A stretch of DNA of 64,000 nucleotides from Nocardioidaceae bacterium (GCA_013361955.1 JABFXA010000128.1:1-64000), one strand, 5' to 3'. Counted from the stretch's first letter, positions 46,326 to 55,741 are shown. Notes: generated from the sequence alone by a model not told the origin. Made by a program: numbers and translations.

Positions 46326-47863
46326 CGCGTCCTCCTCACGGTCGTGACTGACACCTTGCCCTGCCGCGCGGCTTCCACGGTGCGCTCGACCCGCACCGTC
46401 GTGTCACGCGCGGCGACCTGCGCGAGCGTGTGCGCCGGGGGCGCGTGGAGGACCGGACCCAGCACACCGGTGACCAGGTCGGCGGTCGTCGCGGCCGTGC
46501 GCGCGGCCTCGGCGGTCCCGATGCCCGCGGCCGGGAGACGTCCGAGGAGCTGCCGGCCGACCGGCGTGAGGTAGCCGGACACGTCGGAGAAGCTCAGGTG
46601 GGTGGTCCCGGCGAGCGTGACCAGGGCGCCGCCGCCACGGAGCCGCTCGAGCAGCTCGTCACGGGTCCGGTGGGTCGGCCCGAGCTCCCTTCGGGTCTCG
46701 GTGGAGGCCTCGGACTGGACCCACAGGAACGGCCGGTCCAGCGACGGGACGGCCCCGAACAGCCGGCCGTCCAGGTCGGCGCCGGCGCGGAACCGGTGGT
46801 CCAGCGCCATCGCACGGGCCGCGGTCGCGCCGCCGAGCGAGTGCCCGAGGATGCCGACGTGGGCCAGGTCGAGGTGCCCGGCCAACGGCGACGTCGTGAG
46901 CCGCTCCAGCCGACTGAGCACGAAGGAGCTGTCGGCGGCCCGTACGTCGACCAGGCGCGCGACCTCGGCCCGCCCGGCCGGCGTGCTCGGGTCGAACCTG
47001 TGCGGTGCGGCCCGGTGCCCGTCGGCGAGCACGGTGACCGGCGACTCGTACGGGTGGCTGATCGCCACGACGACGTACCCGCGACTGGCCAGCTCGGTGC
47101 ACAGCGCGGTGTAGGACTGGCGGGCCATGCCCAGCCCGGGCGAGAAGAGCAGCACCGGCCACCGGTCCTGCGCGGGGCTGACCGGGACGTCGTCGTGCGC
47201 CGGGACCCGGGTGTGGTCGTAGCGGCGGAAGAGCCCCGGCGGCAGGTCGGTCATCAGCGCCGTGTCGCCGCCGGCGCCGACGTAGCGGGTGGTGCGGCCG
47301 CTGGTGCGGGCGGTCGGGTACCACGCCTGCGCGACGACCTGACGGAGGTCGCCGGCGGCCGCGGTGAGCGGTTCCCTTCGGGACCGGTCCGCCCAGGTGA
47401 GGACCGTGCTGCCCACCTCGAAGGGCCCGGTCGGCGCCGGCAGCGACGCGACAGGCGCGAGCTGGGTGGCCGCCGCGCAGGCCAGCAGCAGCACGGCGAG
47501 CACCGCGCGGTGCAGCACCCGCCCGACCCGACCGGTGCACGGGCCGCGCGTGCGCCACAGCGCCGAGAGCGCGACGACCCCGGCCAGCACCTGCCACGGC
47601 ACCAGCTGCGAGGTCGGGCCCTCCGCGACCAGCACGACGAGGGCGAGCCCGGCGACGCCGAGCGAGCAGAGGCGCAGGGCCGAGGTCAGCCGCCGGCGGG
47701 CGACGACCCACCAGACGGCGGTGACGCCGGTGCCGGCGACCAGGGCGGTCTCGAGCGGGTTCAGCCCCGTGCCGTCGAGCACCACGACCATCGCGGCGAG
47801 GAGCACCAGCACCGGCACGACGTACCGGGGGCCGGTGGGCGGGTGCAGGGCGTGGGTCGTCAT
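46322..47863 (-). CDS. Membrane-anchored alpha/beta hydrolase (PAF-acetylhydrolase-like)
   Basis: N-term TM helices; WPVLLFSPGLGMARQSYTALCTELASRGYVVVAISHPYES; VGILGHSLGGATAARAM. Confidence 0.88.
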   Translation of the reverse strand: MTTHALHPPTGPRYVVPVLVLLAAMVVVLDGTGLNPLETALVAGTGVTAVWWVVARRRLTSALRLCSLGVAGLALVVLVAEGPTSQLVPWQVLAGVVALSALWRTRGPCTGRVGRVLHRAVLAVLLLACAAATQLAPVASLPAPTGPFEVGSTVLTWADRSRREPLTAAAGDLRQVVAQAWYPTARTSGRTTRYVGAGGDTALMTDLPPGLFRRYDHTRVPAHDDVPVSPAQDRWPVLLFSPGLGMARQSYTALCTELASRGYVVVAISHPYESPVTVLADGHRAAPHRFDPSTPAGRAEVARLVDVRAADSSFVLSRLERLTTSPLAGHLDLAHVGILGHSLGGATAARAMALDHRFRAGADLDGRLFGAVPSLDRPFLWVQSEASTETRRELGPTHRTRDELLERLRGGGALVTLAGTTHLSFSDVSGYLTPVGRQLLGRLPAAGIGTAEAARTAATTADLVTGVLGPVLHAPPAHTLAQVAARDTTVRVERTVEAARQGKVSVTTVRRTR

Positions 47864-48021
47864 CGCGGGTTCCTCCGGTGGGCCGTGCCGGGACGCATCG
47901 GGCGGGTCGGGCCGGCCGTGCCGAGCGCGGCGAAGTCGCCGGCCCAGTAGCCGTTGTGCCGGTGGGTGCGGCCGCCGCGGTACACGCCACGCTCTTCCTC
48001 GACGATTCGCGATGTAGCCAT
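47860..48021 (-). CDS. Small (53 aa) ORF overlapping the hydrolase start
   Basis: MATSRIVEEERGVYRGGRTHRHNGYWAGDFAALGTAG...; 4-bp stop/start overlap with the downstream hydrolase. Confidence 0.4.
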   Translation of the reverse strand: MATSRIVEEERGVYRGGRTHRHNGYWAGDFAALGTAGPTRPMRPGTAHRRNPR

Positions 48022-48184
48022 GACCCCGCTCCTTCCGGTGAGTCCCGTGCTGTTCGTGGCTCCAGCGTCGCGACCGACGGCGCCTGGTCGCGCCGGGGAA
48101 ACCACCGGGGTCACCCGGTGCAGGTGGTGCGGGGCGTGCGGGTGTGTGGTGGTCTGCCGGTTCTGTGGACGATGAGGAGCGACG

Positions 48185-48403
48185 ATGGCGGAGCGGCCGA
48201 ACATCCTGCTGTACGACCGGCGGACCGACCCCCACGCGCACACCAACCTGGCGACCGACCCCGCCCACCGCGACCTCGTCGCCGCGATGCTCACCAGGCT
48301 CGAGGCCCTCATCGACGACGAGATCGGCACCGACGAACGGGCCTGGGTCGCCGCACGCCCCCGCCTCGTCCGCTGGCTCACCTGGCGCGGCGACGCCGCC
48401 TAG
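48185..48403 (+). pseudogene. Internally deleted sulfatase remnant
   Basis: MAERPNILL (sulfatase N-terminus) joined to YDRRTDPHAHTNLATDPAHRDLVAAMLTRLEALIDDEIGTDE (sulfatase C-terminus); catalytic core absent; GAGGAG-type RBS retained. Confidence 0.7.
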
Positions 48404-48407
48404 GTCA

Positions 48408-48525
48408 CCGCTGGGTGAGGTGCGAGGTGTCGCTGGTTGAGCTCGGCCCGCTCGCATCTCACGAACCTGGTTTCGAGGCCCGCTTCGCTCGCACCTCAAC
48501 CAGCGACGGGTTGCTCAACCAGCGG
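48408..48525. repeat. Dispersed palindromic repeat, composite copy C
   Basis: CGCTGGTTGAG (48431..48441) and CTCAACCAGCG (48495..48505) inverted ends, TGGTTTCGAGGC internal, plus a further CTCAACCAGCGG half-site at 48514-48525. Confidence 0.7.
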
Positions 48526-49081
48526 CGGGGAACTCGGTCGCGAGGATGCCCATCATCACGTCGTCGTACCAGGCGTCCCCGATGTGGGCGGACTCGCGCT
48601 CACGGCCCTCCTCGACGAACCCGGACCGTCGGTAGCTGCGGAGCGCGCGTTCGTTGAAGGCGAGGACGCGGCTGTCGACGCGGTGCAGCCCGAGCTGGCG
48701 GAAGCCGTACCCCAGTACGAGTCGCGTCACGCGCTGGCCCAGGCCCGTCCCGAGCAGGTCGCGGTCGAGGATCCCCACGGCGTACCGCGCCCGCTGGTCG
48801 ACCTCGTCGAGGTGGTGCAGGCGTGCGGTGCCGGCGAACGCGCCGTCGAGCTCGATGGCCCAGTGCAGCGGGTTGCGGTCGGCGCTGACGTGCTGGTACC
48901 AGCTGGCCGCCTCGTCGGGCGTCATCTCCGTCGGCTCCGTGTACGACGGGGAGCCGCCGAACATGCGGATGATCTCCGGGTCCTTGCCACACCGCCGACG
49001 CCCGTCGACGTCGGCCGGCTCGAAGCCGCGGAGCAGCAGGTTCCCCTGCTGGAGACGGGGCGTCACGTCCGGCACCTGCAT
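48515..49081 (-). CDS. GNAT family N-acetyltransferase
   Basis: LRGFEPADVDG; VGILDRDLLGTGLGQRVTRLVLGYGFRQLGLHRVDSRVLAFNERALRSYRRSGFVEEG. Confidence 0.9.
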   Translation of the reverse strand: MQVPDVTPRLQQGNLLLRGFEPADVDGRRRCGKDPEIIRMFGGSPSYTEPTEMTPDEAASWYQHVSADRNPLHWAIELDGAFAGTARLHHLDEVDQRARYAVGILDRDLLGTGLGQRVTRLVLGYGFRQLGLHRVDSRVLAFNERALRSYRRSGFVEEGRERESAHIGDAWYDDVMMGILATEFPAAG

Positions 49082-49110
49082 GCGCACGATGCTGCCACGC
49101 GCCCCGCGGC

Positions 49111-50169
49111 CTACGGGTCGGCCGACTGCGGGGCGGACTGCCGCTGGGTGTAGCGCCAGCCGACGATGAACAGCGCGCCGAGGACGGCGGGCGTGCCCAG
49201 TGTCACCACCCGGTAGGTGACCAGGGCCGCGACGAGTGCCGCCTCGAGCTCGACACCGCCGACCGCGGTCAGCGCCGCCACGATCGTCGCGTCCATCACG
49301 CCGAGCCCCTGGAACGGGAACAGGGTGAGCGGGAAGGCCACCAGGAAGGCGGCGATCACCTCGACCCACGACAGCTGCGCCTGGGTGATGCCGACGAACC
49401 GGATCGCCAGCAGCAGGATCGCGCCGTCCACCAGGAGCTTGACGACGAGCACCGGCATCGACAGGGCCAGCCCGCGCCGGAACCGGTCGGCGATGTGGCC
49501 CTGGAAGTCGGCGACCGAGGACGCCCACCGCTCGGGGTCGACCGACCGGCGCACCCGGGCGGCGACACCACCGGCGAGCCGGCCGAGGCGGGTCGCGAGC
49601 GGCCGCGACGTGGTCACCAGCATCGCCCCGACGAGGATCGCGATCGCGACCAGGAGGCTCACGCCCGCGGTCACGCTGTAGGCGCCGTCGAACCGCACCG
49701 TGGCCAGCAGCAGGACGCCGAGCAGCGGCGCGACCCACCGAGCGATGTAGAACACCAGGATGTTGCAGGTGCTGCCCGCCGCCGCCTTGTCGAGGTCGAT
49801 GCCCCACGACCGCATCACCATGATCCGGAACACCGTGTCGGAGGTCGGCGGCGCGATCATCGACATCAGCGTCGAGCCCTGGTCGCAGCCGGTGGCGCGG
49901 AACACCGAGAGCCCGTCGATGAAGAACACGAGCGGCATCGCGTTCAGGACCTGACGGAGGATCACCATCGCGACCAGCACCACGAGCTGCCAGGCGTGCA
50001 GGTGCGAGATGCCGCCCCGTACGGCGTCCCAGTCGATGGCGCCGACCAGGTCGATGATGATCCGCGCGCAGATGATCGACAGCACGAACAGCGCCGCCCG
50101 GCGCAGCCACGTCGCCCGCCGGGACCGCCCCGGCGGGACCTGGGGTACGTCGATGTCGTCGACCTGCAC
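49111..50169 (-). CDS. Lysylphosphatidylglycerol synthase TM region/UPF0104-like flippase family membrane protein
   Basis: Multi-TM; PPTSDTVFRIMVMRSWGIDLDKAAAGSTCNILVFYIARWVAPLLG. Confidence 0.7.
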   Translation of the reverse strand: MQVDDIDVPQVPPGRSRRATWLRRAALFVLSIICARIIIDLVGAIDWDAVRGGISHLHAWQLVVLVAMVILRQVLNAMPLVFFIDGLSVFRATGCDQGSTLMSMIAPPTSDTVFRIMVMRSWGIDLDKAAAGSTCNILVFYIARWVAPLLGVLLLATVRFDGAYSVTAGVSLLVAIAILVGAMLVTTSRPLATRLGRLAGGVAARVRRSVDPERWASSVADFQGHIADRFRRGLALSMPVLVVKLLVDGAILLLAIRFVGITQAQLSWVEVIAAFLVAFPLTLFPFQGLGVMDATIVAALTAVGGVELEAALVAALVTYRVVTLGTPAVLGALFIVGWRYTQRQSAPQSADP

Positions 50170-50180
50170 GGGTCGCGGCT

Positions 50181-51437
50181 TCAGACGTCGATCGGGTCGC
50201 GGGAGATCGGGCAGGTCATGCAGTGTCCACCGCCGCGGCCACGGCCGAGCTCCGCGCCCACGATGGTGATCACCTCGACGCCGGCCTTGCGGAGCAGCGT
50301 GTTGGTGAGCGTGTTGCGGTCGTAGGTGAACACCACGCCGGGTTCGAGGGCGACCGCGTTGTTGCCGCTGTCCCATTGCTGCCGCTCGGACTGGTACACG
50401 TCGCCACCCGTCTCGATCACCCGCAGCGACCCGAGGCCGAGCGCCTTGGCGACCACGTCGACGAACGGCGTCGACCCTTCGTCGACCACGTCGAAGCCGA
50501 GCGCCGCGTCCGCGGGCAGCAGCGTGAAGGTGTGCACGGAGTCCATGATCGTCGGGTAGACGGTGACGATGTCGCGGTCGGCGAAGGTGAACACCGTGTC
50601 CAGGTGCATCGCGGCGCGCAGCCGGGGCATGCCGGCGACGACCACCCGCTGCGCGGCGCCCTGCGCGAACAGGGTGGCGGCGACCTGGGTGATCGCCTGG
50701 CGCGAGGTGCGCTCGCTCATCCCCATCAGCACCACGCCGTTGCCGACCGGCATGACGTCGCCGCCCTCGAACGACGCCTGGGCCCACTCCTTCTCGGGAT
50801 CGCCCCACCACACGGTCGAGCCGACGTAGTCGGGGTGGAAGGAGTAGATCGCCTTGTAGATCAGGGTCTCGTCCTTGCGGGCCGGCCAGTACAACGGGTT
50901 CATGGTGAGCCCGCCGTACAGCCAGCACGTGGTGTCGCGGGTGTAGAGCGTGTTCGGCAGCGGCGGCATCAGGTACTCCCGCACGCCGGTCGACTCGCGA
51001 GCCAGGCCGAGGTAGCCGGAGCGGTAGTCCTCCGGCAGGTCGTGGGTGGCCACCCCACCGATCACGAACTCCGCCAGCTGGCGCGACGACAGCGACTCCA
51101 GGTACGCACGCGTGCTGTCGACCAGCCCGAGCCCCACCTGGTTCGCGGTGATCTTGCGGTCCAGCAGCCAGTCGCGGGCCCCGTCGACCTCGAGCGTCTG
51201 CGCCAGCAGGTCGTGCAGCTCCACGACCTCGACCCCGCGCGTGGTCATCTTGTTCACGAAGTCCGCGTGGTCGCGCTGGGCGTTCTCGACCCACATCACG
51301 TCGTCGAACAACAGGTCGTCGTTGTTGCTGGGCGTGAGCCGCCGGTGCGCGAGACCCGGCCGGCACACCAGCACCTTCCGCAGCCGGCCGACCTCCGAGT
51401 GCACGCCGTACGACGGGCTCGTGGTGGCTTCGCTCAT
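50181..51437 (-). CDS. arcA: Arginine deiminase
   Basis: [105 protein letters not shown]. Confidence 0.96.
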   Translation of the reverse strand: MSEATTSPSYGVHSEVGRLRKVLVCRPGLAHRRLTPSNNDDLLFDDVMWVENAQRDHADFVNKMTTRGVEVVELHDLLAQTLEVDGARDWLLDRKITANQVGLGLVDSTRAYLESLSSRQLAEFVIGGVATHDLPEDYRSGYLGLARESTGVREYLMPPLPNTLYTRDTTCWLYGGLTMNPLYWPARKDETLIYKAIYSFHPDYVGSTVWWGDPEKEWAQASFEGGDVMPVGNGVVLMGMSERTSRQAITQVAATLFAQGAAQRVVVAGMPRLRAAMHLDTVFTFADRDIVTVYPTIMDSVHTFTLLPADAALGFDVVDEGSTPFVDVVAKALGLGSLRVIETGGDVYQSERQQWDSGNNAVALEPGVVFTYDRNTLTNTLLRKAGVEVITIVGAELGRGRGGGHCMTCPISRDPIDV

Positions 51438-51455
51438 GTCCGTCCTTCCTTCCTG

Positions 51456-52910
51456 CTAGAGGCCGATCCGTCCGGTCCACAGCCCGACTGAGCCGACCAC
51501 GGTGCCGGCGAGGATCAGCACGAAGAGCCCGAGCTCGGCGGGGGTGAACATCCGCCTGCCCTGCTCGCTGCGTGCCTTGATGTAGAGCAGCGCGGCCGGC
51601 CCGAGGATCACCGTCATCAGCAGCACGAACTTCAGGCCCGCGGCGTCGAAGAGGAAGATCGTGTACGCCGTGGCCGCGCCCGCGACGATCGTCTCCCGGC
51701 GCCGGACCCCCGCGGCCACGCCGTCGTAGGTCTCGCCGGTCAGCCCGAGCTTCAGCGCGTACGCCGCCGCGAGCAGGTACGGCAGGATCGCCAGGCTCGT
51801 GGAGAGGTCGAGCATGAAGTTCAGCGCGTCGTTGACGAACAGCGTCAGCGCGAGCAGCGCCTGCACGCCGAGCGAGGTGACCACGAGCGCGGTGATCGGC
51901 GTGCCGGCCGCGTTCTCCTGCCCGAGGAACCGCGGGAAGTCGTCCTGTCGCGCCGGGATGAACATCACCTCGGCCGCCATCAGCGTCCACGCGAGGTAGG
52001 CGCCGAGCACCGACACGATCACCGCGACGCTGATGAACACCTCGCCCCAGTCACCCACGACCGACTCGAAGACACCGATCATCGACGGCTGCCGGGTCTT
52101 CGCGAGCTCGGGCTGCGGGAGCACCGAGTAGCTCGACAGGGTCACCAGCGAGAAGATCGACAGCACGCTGAGGAAGCCGAGCACCGTGGCCCTGCCGACG
52201 TCCTCGCGTCGCCGGGCGTAGCGGGAGTAGACGCTCGCGCCCTCGATGCCGATGAACACGAACGTCGTGATCAGCATCGTGTTGCGGACCTGCTCGTTGA
52301 GGTTGCCGAGGTCGCCGTACGTGCCCGCGGTCCAGTTGTCGCCGAACACGCCGGCGTCGAAGTTCACGAACAGCACGACGATGAACACCAGGATCGGGAC
52401 GATCTTGAACACCGTCACGATCCGGTTCACGACCGCCGCGTCGCGTACGCCGCGCGCGACGAGGTAGTGGAACAGCCACACGCCGGCGGTCGAGACCGCC
52501 ACCGCGAGCACCGTGTCGCCGTCGCCGAAGCCCTCGAAGAAGGTGCCGACGGTGGCACTCATGAACACCCAGTAGAACGTGTTGCCGGCAACCGCACTGG
52601 CCCAGAACCCGATCGCCGAGTTGAAGCCGGCGTAGTCGCCGAACCCGGCCTTCGCGTAGATGAACACACCGGAGTCCAGGGCGGGCTTGCGGATCGCCAG
52701 GTTCTGGAACACGAACGCCAGCATCAGCATCCCGGTGCCGGCGACCGCCCACGCGATCAGCGACCCGAGGATTCCGGTGGCGACGCCGAACCGTGCGGGG
52801 AGCGAGAAGACGCCGGCGCCGACCATGCTGCCGACCACCATGCCGGCCAGCGTGGGAAGGCTCATCTTCGCGACGGTGCCGCTCGGAGCCGCCTCGGTCT
52901 CTGTGGTCAT
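51456..52910 (-). CDS. arcD: Basic amino acid antiporter (arginine/ornithine type, APC family)
   Basis: LPTLAGMVVGSMVGAGVFSLPARFGVATGILGSLIAWAVAGTGML; adjacent to arcA. Confidence 0.88.
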   Translation of the reverse strand: MTTETEAAPSGTVAKMSLPTLAGMVVGSMVGAGVFSLPARFGVATGILGSLIAWAVAGTGMLMLAFVFQNLAIRKPALDSGVFIYAKAGFGDYAGFNSAIGFWASAVAGNTFYWVFMSATVGTFFEGFGDGDTVLAVAVSTAGVWLFHYLVARGVRDAAVVNRIVTVFKIVPILVFIVVLFVNFDAGVFGDNWTAGTYGDLGNLNEQVRNTMLITTFVFIGIEGASVYSRYARRREDVGRATVLGFLSVLSIFSLVTLSSYSVLPQPELAKTRQPSMIGVFESVVGDWGEVFISVAVIVSVLGAYLAWTLMAAEVMFIPARQDDFPRFLGQENAAGTPITALVVTSLGVQALLALTLFVNDALNFMLDLSTSLAILPYLLAAAYALKLGLTGETYDGVAAGVRRRETIVAGAATAYTIFLFDAAGLKFVLLMTVILGPAALLYIKARSEQGRRMFTPAELGLFVLILAGTVVGSVGLWTGRIGL

Positions 52911-53057
52911 GACGTCACTCCCACGTCCAGGGAAGCCCCGCTCCAGACCGGTGGGAGTGGAGCCGAGACCACCCTCCACCTCAGTCCCACGCTAGCGCCC
53001 AGACGCCGGTTGCGACACCGGCAAATCCCGATTTTCGGCGAGCCGGGCCAGCGGGGC

Positions 53058-53723
53058 TCAGGGCTCGATCAGGCCGGACCGGATCGCGTAGCGGGTGAGC
53101 TCGGTGCGGTCGCGCATGCCGAGCTTGCCGAGGATGTTCGCCCGGTGCCGCTCCACCGTCTTGATGCTGATCACCAGCGCATCCGCGATCTCCCGCGACG
53201 AGTGCCCCTCGGCGATCAGCTTGACCACCTCGTCCTCGCGGCTGGTGAGCACGGTGCGGGGCAGGTCCTCGCCGCGCGCGAGCCGGTCGAGGTAGCTGCG
53301 CACCAGGGTGCTCTCCACACCGGCGTACTGGAACGCCTTCCCGGCGGCCGCGGCGTGGCAGGCGTCGACGAGGTCCTGGTCGACGACCGACTTCAGCACG
53401 TAGCCGCTGGCGCCGGCCTTGAGCGCCTCGAAGAAGTACTGCTCGTTGTCGTAGATCGACAGCATCAGCATGGTCGGGTGCGGGGGGCGCCGGCTGATCT
53501 CGCGGGCCGCCTGCAGCCCGGTCATCCGGGGCATCGCGACGTCCATCACGATCAGGTCCACCTCGGCGCTGCGGGCGAGCTGGACGGCCTCGGCGCCGTC
53601 ACCCGCCTCGGCGACCACGCGGAGCCCGGGGCTCCCGTCGAGGATCAGCCGTACGCCGCGACGCACCAGCGCGTGGTCGTCGACGAGCAGCACCCGGAGG
53701 TCCTCGGAGGCGGTCGAGGTCAC
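53058..53723 (-). CDS. NarL/LuxR-type response regulator
   Basis: VLLVDDHALVRRGVRLIL; DLIVMDVAMPRMTG; SREDEVVKLIAEGHSSREIADALVISIKTVERHRANILGKLGMRDRTEL. Confidence 0.95.
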   Translation of the reverse strand: MTSTASEDLRVLLVDDHALVRRGVRLILDGSPGLRVVAEAGDGAEAVQLARSAEVDLIVMDVAMPRMTGLQAAREISRRPPHPTMLMLSIYDNEQYFFEALKAGASGYVLKSVVDQDLVDACHAAAAGKAFQYAGVESTLVRSYLDRLARGEDLPRTVLTSREDEVVKLIAEGHSSREIADALVISIKTVERHRANILGKLGMRDRTELTRYAIRSGLIEP

Positions 53724-54691
53724 GACAGCCCGCGCCTCGGCAGCGACAGGGTCACCTCGGTGCCGGGGTCCGCGGCGCGCACGGTCAGCGTGGCCCCGAC
53801 CGCGCGGGCGCGCTCGCGCATCCCGCGCAGACCCTCGCGTTCCCTGCCCGCGGACAGGCCGAGGCCGTCGTCGCGCACCACGAGCCGGACCCCGTCGGAA
53901 CCGGCGCCGACGTGCAGCGCGATGTGCTCGGCGGACGAGTGCCGCGCGGCGTTGGTCAACGCCTCCTGGGCCACCCGGAAGACCACCAGCTCGTGCTCCT
54001 CGGGCAGCGGTGGCAGCCGTCCGATGGACCGGGCGATCGGCACGTCGGCCCGCGCGCCGACCTCGTTGGCCATCGCGCCCAGGGCCGCCGCCAGGCCGAG
54101 GTCCTCCAGGACGCCGGGCCGCAGACCGTGCGCGACCCGGCGTACCTCCTCCAGCCCGAGGCGGGTGTTGTCACGAGCCAGCAGCAGCTCGTCGACCGCG
54201 CCGGGTCCGGCGTCGTCGAGCGCGCGCTTGATGCTGAGCAGCACCACGGTCAGCCGCTGGCCGACCTCGTCGTGGAGCTCGCGGGCGACCCGGCGACGTT
54301 CGTCCTCCTGCGCCTGCAGCGCGCGGGAGGCGCTGCTGGCCCGCTCGTCCTCGATCCGCTCGAGCATCGCGTTGAAGCTGCGCGCCACGGTGGCGGTGAC
54401 CCCGCCGTGGGGCTCGGGAAGGCGTTCGCTCAGCTCGTACCCGTCGAGCCTGTCGAGCTGTGCGGCCATCCGGTCCAGCGGCACCAGGACGGTGCGCAGC
54501 AGCAGCGCGTTGGCGAGCAGCAGCACCACCAGGCCGACCGCGAGGACGAGCACCTCACGCCCGGTCACCTTCGCGGAGACCGTGGCGGGCGAGACCACCA
54601 GCACCAGCGCCGCGGTGCCGAACACCGCCGCGTTGATCAGGCAGACCCGTCCGTACAACGACGTCCGGCTGCGCACCGCCGTCACCCGCAT
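53720..54691 (-). CDS. Sensor histidine kinase (HAMP, HisKA_3 type)
   Basis: RRVARELHDEVGQRLTVVLLSIKRAL; VVFRVAQEALTNAARHS; LVVRDDGLGLS. Confidence 0.94.
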   Translation of the reverse strand: MRVTAVRSRTSLYGRVCLINAAVFGTAALVLVVSPATVSAKVTGREVLVLAVGLVVLLLANALLLRTVLVPLDRMAAQLDRLDGYELSERLPEPHGGVTATVARSFNAMLERIEDERASSASRALQAQEDERRRVARELHDEVGQRLTVVLLSIKRALDDAGPGAVDELLLARDNTRLGLEEVRRVAHGLRPGVLEDLGLAAALGAMANEVGARADVPIARSIGRLPPLPEEHELVVFRVAQEALTNAARHSSAEHIALHVGAGSDGVRLVVRDDGLGLSAGREREGLRGMRERARAVGATLTVRAADPGTEVTLSLPRRGLS

Positions 54692-54750
54692 GTCGGCCTC
54701 CCGTGTGTGTGACTGGATTGTCCACCCGGGACGGGCCGACCGGCCGGTCG

Positions 54751-55068
54751 CTACGGGCCCACCGCGGCGCCGGCGCCGCTGCGCACCGCCCGAGCGGCCT
54801 GCTCCGCCTCGACGAGGCCCTCGAAGGTCTCCGAGGAGGTGGCGATCCGGTGGCCCATCCGCCAGGCCCGCCAGCGCCAGGTCTCCCCGATGTCCTCGTA
54901 GACCTCGTAGCGCGCGTCCGCCGCGGACTCGCGGAACTCGGTCGCGGCCTGGTGCGCCTCCTCCGTCGAGTCGCACGGCCCGCCCGACCACGCGATCACG
55001 GTGTCCGAGTCGTCGTGCAGCCACCAGGCGCACCGGCCGTTCTGGTCTTCGCCCACTCGCAGGTACAT
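54751..55068 (-). CDS. Small hypothetical protein
   Basis: 105-aa ORF: MYLRVGEDQNGRCAWWLHDDSDTVIAWSGGPCDSTEEAHQAATEFRESAADARYEVYED; looks compositionally coding. Confidence 0.55.
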   Translation of the reverse strand: MYLRVGEDQNGRCAWWLHDDSDTVIAWSGGPCDSTEEAHQAATEFRESAADARYEVYEDIGETWRWRAWRMGHRIATSSETFEGLVEAEQAARAVRSGAGAAVGP

Positions 55069-55241
55069 CGCTGCTCGTCCTTTTCGCCGTCGCCCCGCAC
55101 GCCCGGGGAGCGTGCTGGTCGGCCGGCGCCGCGACGGGTCCGACACCCAATCAGGGACCCTGCGCAACGCCGAGGCGCCGGCCGTTCCCACATGCTCCGG
55201 GTTGCCGGTGATGCCGGGAATGGGGTCGAGCACCCATCTCC

Positions 55242-55638
55242 GCGGTGTTGTCGGCGCTCGCTCCGCGCGCGTGCCCGCCGCCCGGAAGATCCTGTCTTCC
55301 CTCGTCCCAGAACACCCCTCCTCCGCTTCGCTCCCCCGGAGCACCCTGCTCCTCAGTCCAGACAGGATCGCGGCGGTGTTGTCGGCGCTCGCTCCGCTCG
55401 CGCGTGCCCGCCGCCCGGAAGATCCTGTCTTCCCACGTCCCAGAACACCCCTACACCGCTTCGCTCCCCCGGAGCACCCTGCTCCTCAGTCCAGACCGGA
55501 TCGCGGCGGTGTTGTCGGCGCTCGCTCCGCTCGCGCGTGCCCGCCGCCCGGAAGATCCTGTCTTCCCACGTCGCAGAACACCCCTCCTCCGCTTCGCTCC
55601 CCCGGAGCACCCTGCTCCTCAGTCCAGACAGGATCGCG
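55242..55638. repeat. Three-copy tandem repeat, unit about 131-133 bp, each with internal dyads
   Basis: GCGGTGTTGTCGGCGCTCGCTCC... recurs at 55242, 55373, 55506; GATCCTGTCT...AGACAGGATC inverted pair per unit. Confidence 0.95.
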
Positions 55639-55677
55639 GCGGACGCTTGGGCTGACTCCCTGCCCGGCCCACGTCGT

Positions 55678-55721
55678 GGTCTCGAGGCTCGCGGAGGCCC
55701 GCTAGGGCGAGCCTCGAAACC
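55678..55721. repeat. Dispersed palindromic repeat-like hairpin, copy D (GGTCTCGAGGCTCGC...GCGAGCCTCGAAACC)
   Basis: 15-bp arms with one mismatch, 14-nt loop; 3' of the PAS histidine kinase gene. Confidence 0.75.
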
Positions 55722-55741
55722 AGGACCGGACGCGCCACCCG

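Noticed and set aside
52467-55211. 914-aa plus-strand ORF over arcD and the two-component genes
   Set aside because: Antisense to genes with strong motifs; no recognisable domain
55242-55638. CRISPR array
   Set aside because: Units are about 133 bp and contiguous with no unique spacers, and there are no cas genes
55001-55705. Repetitive ORFs across the tandem array (for example LSALAPLARARRPEDPVFP repeats) as a possible repeat protein
   Set aside because: Several frames on both strands are open, the unit is not a consistent multiple of 3 (131/133 bp), and dyads suggest non-coding structure
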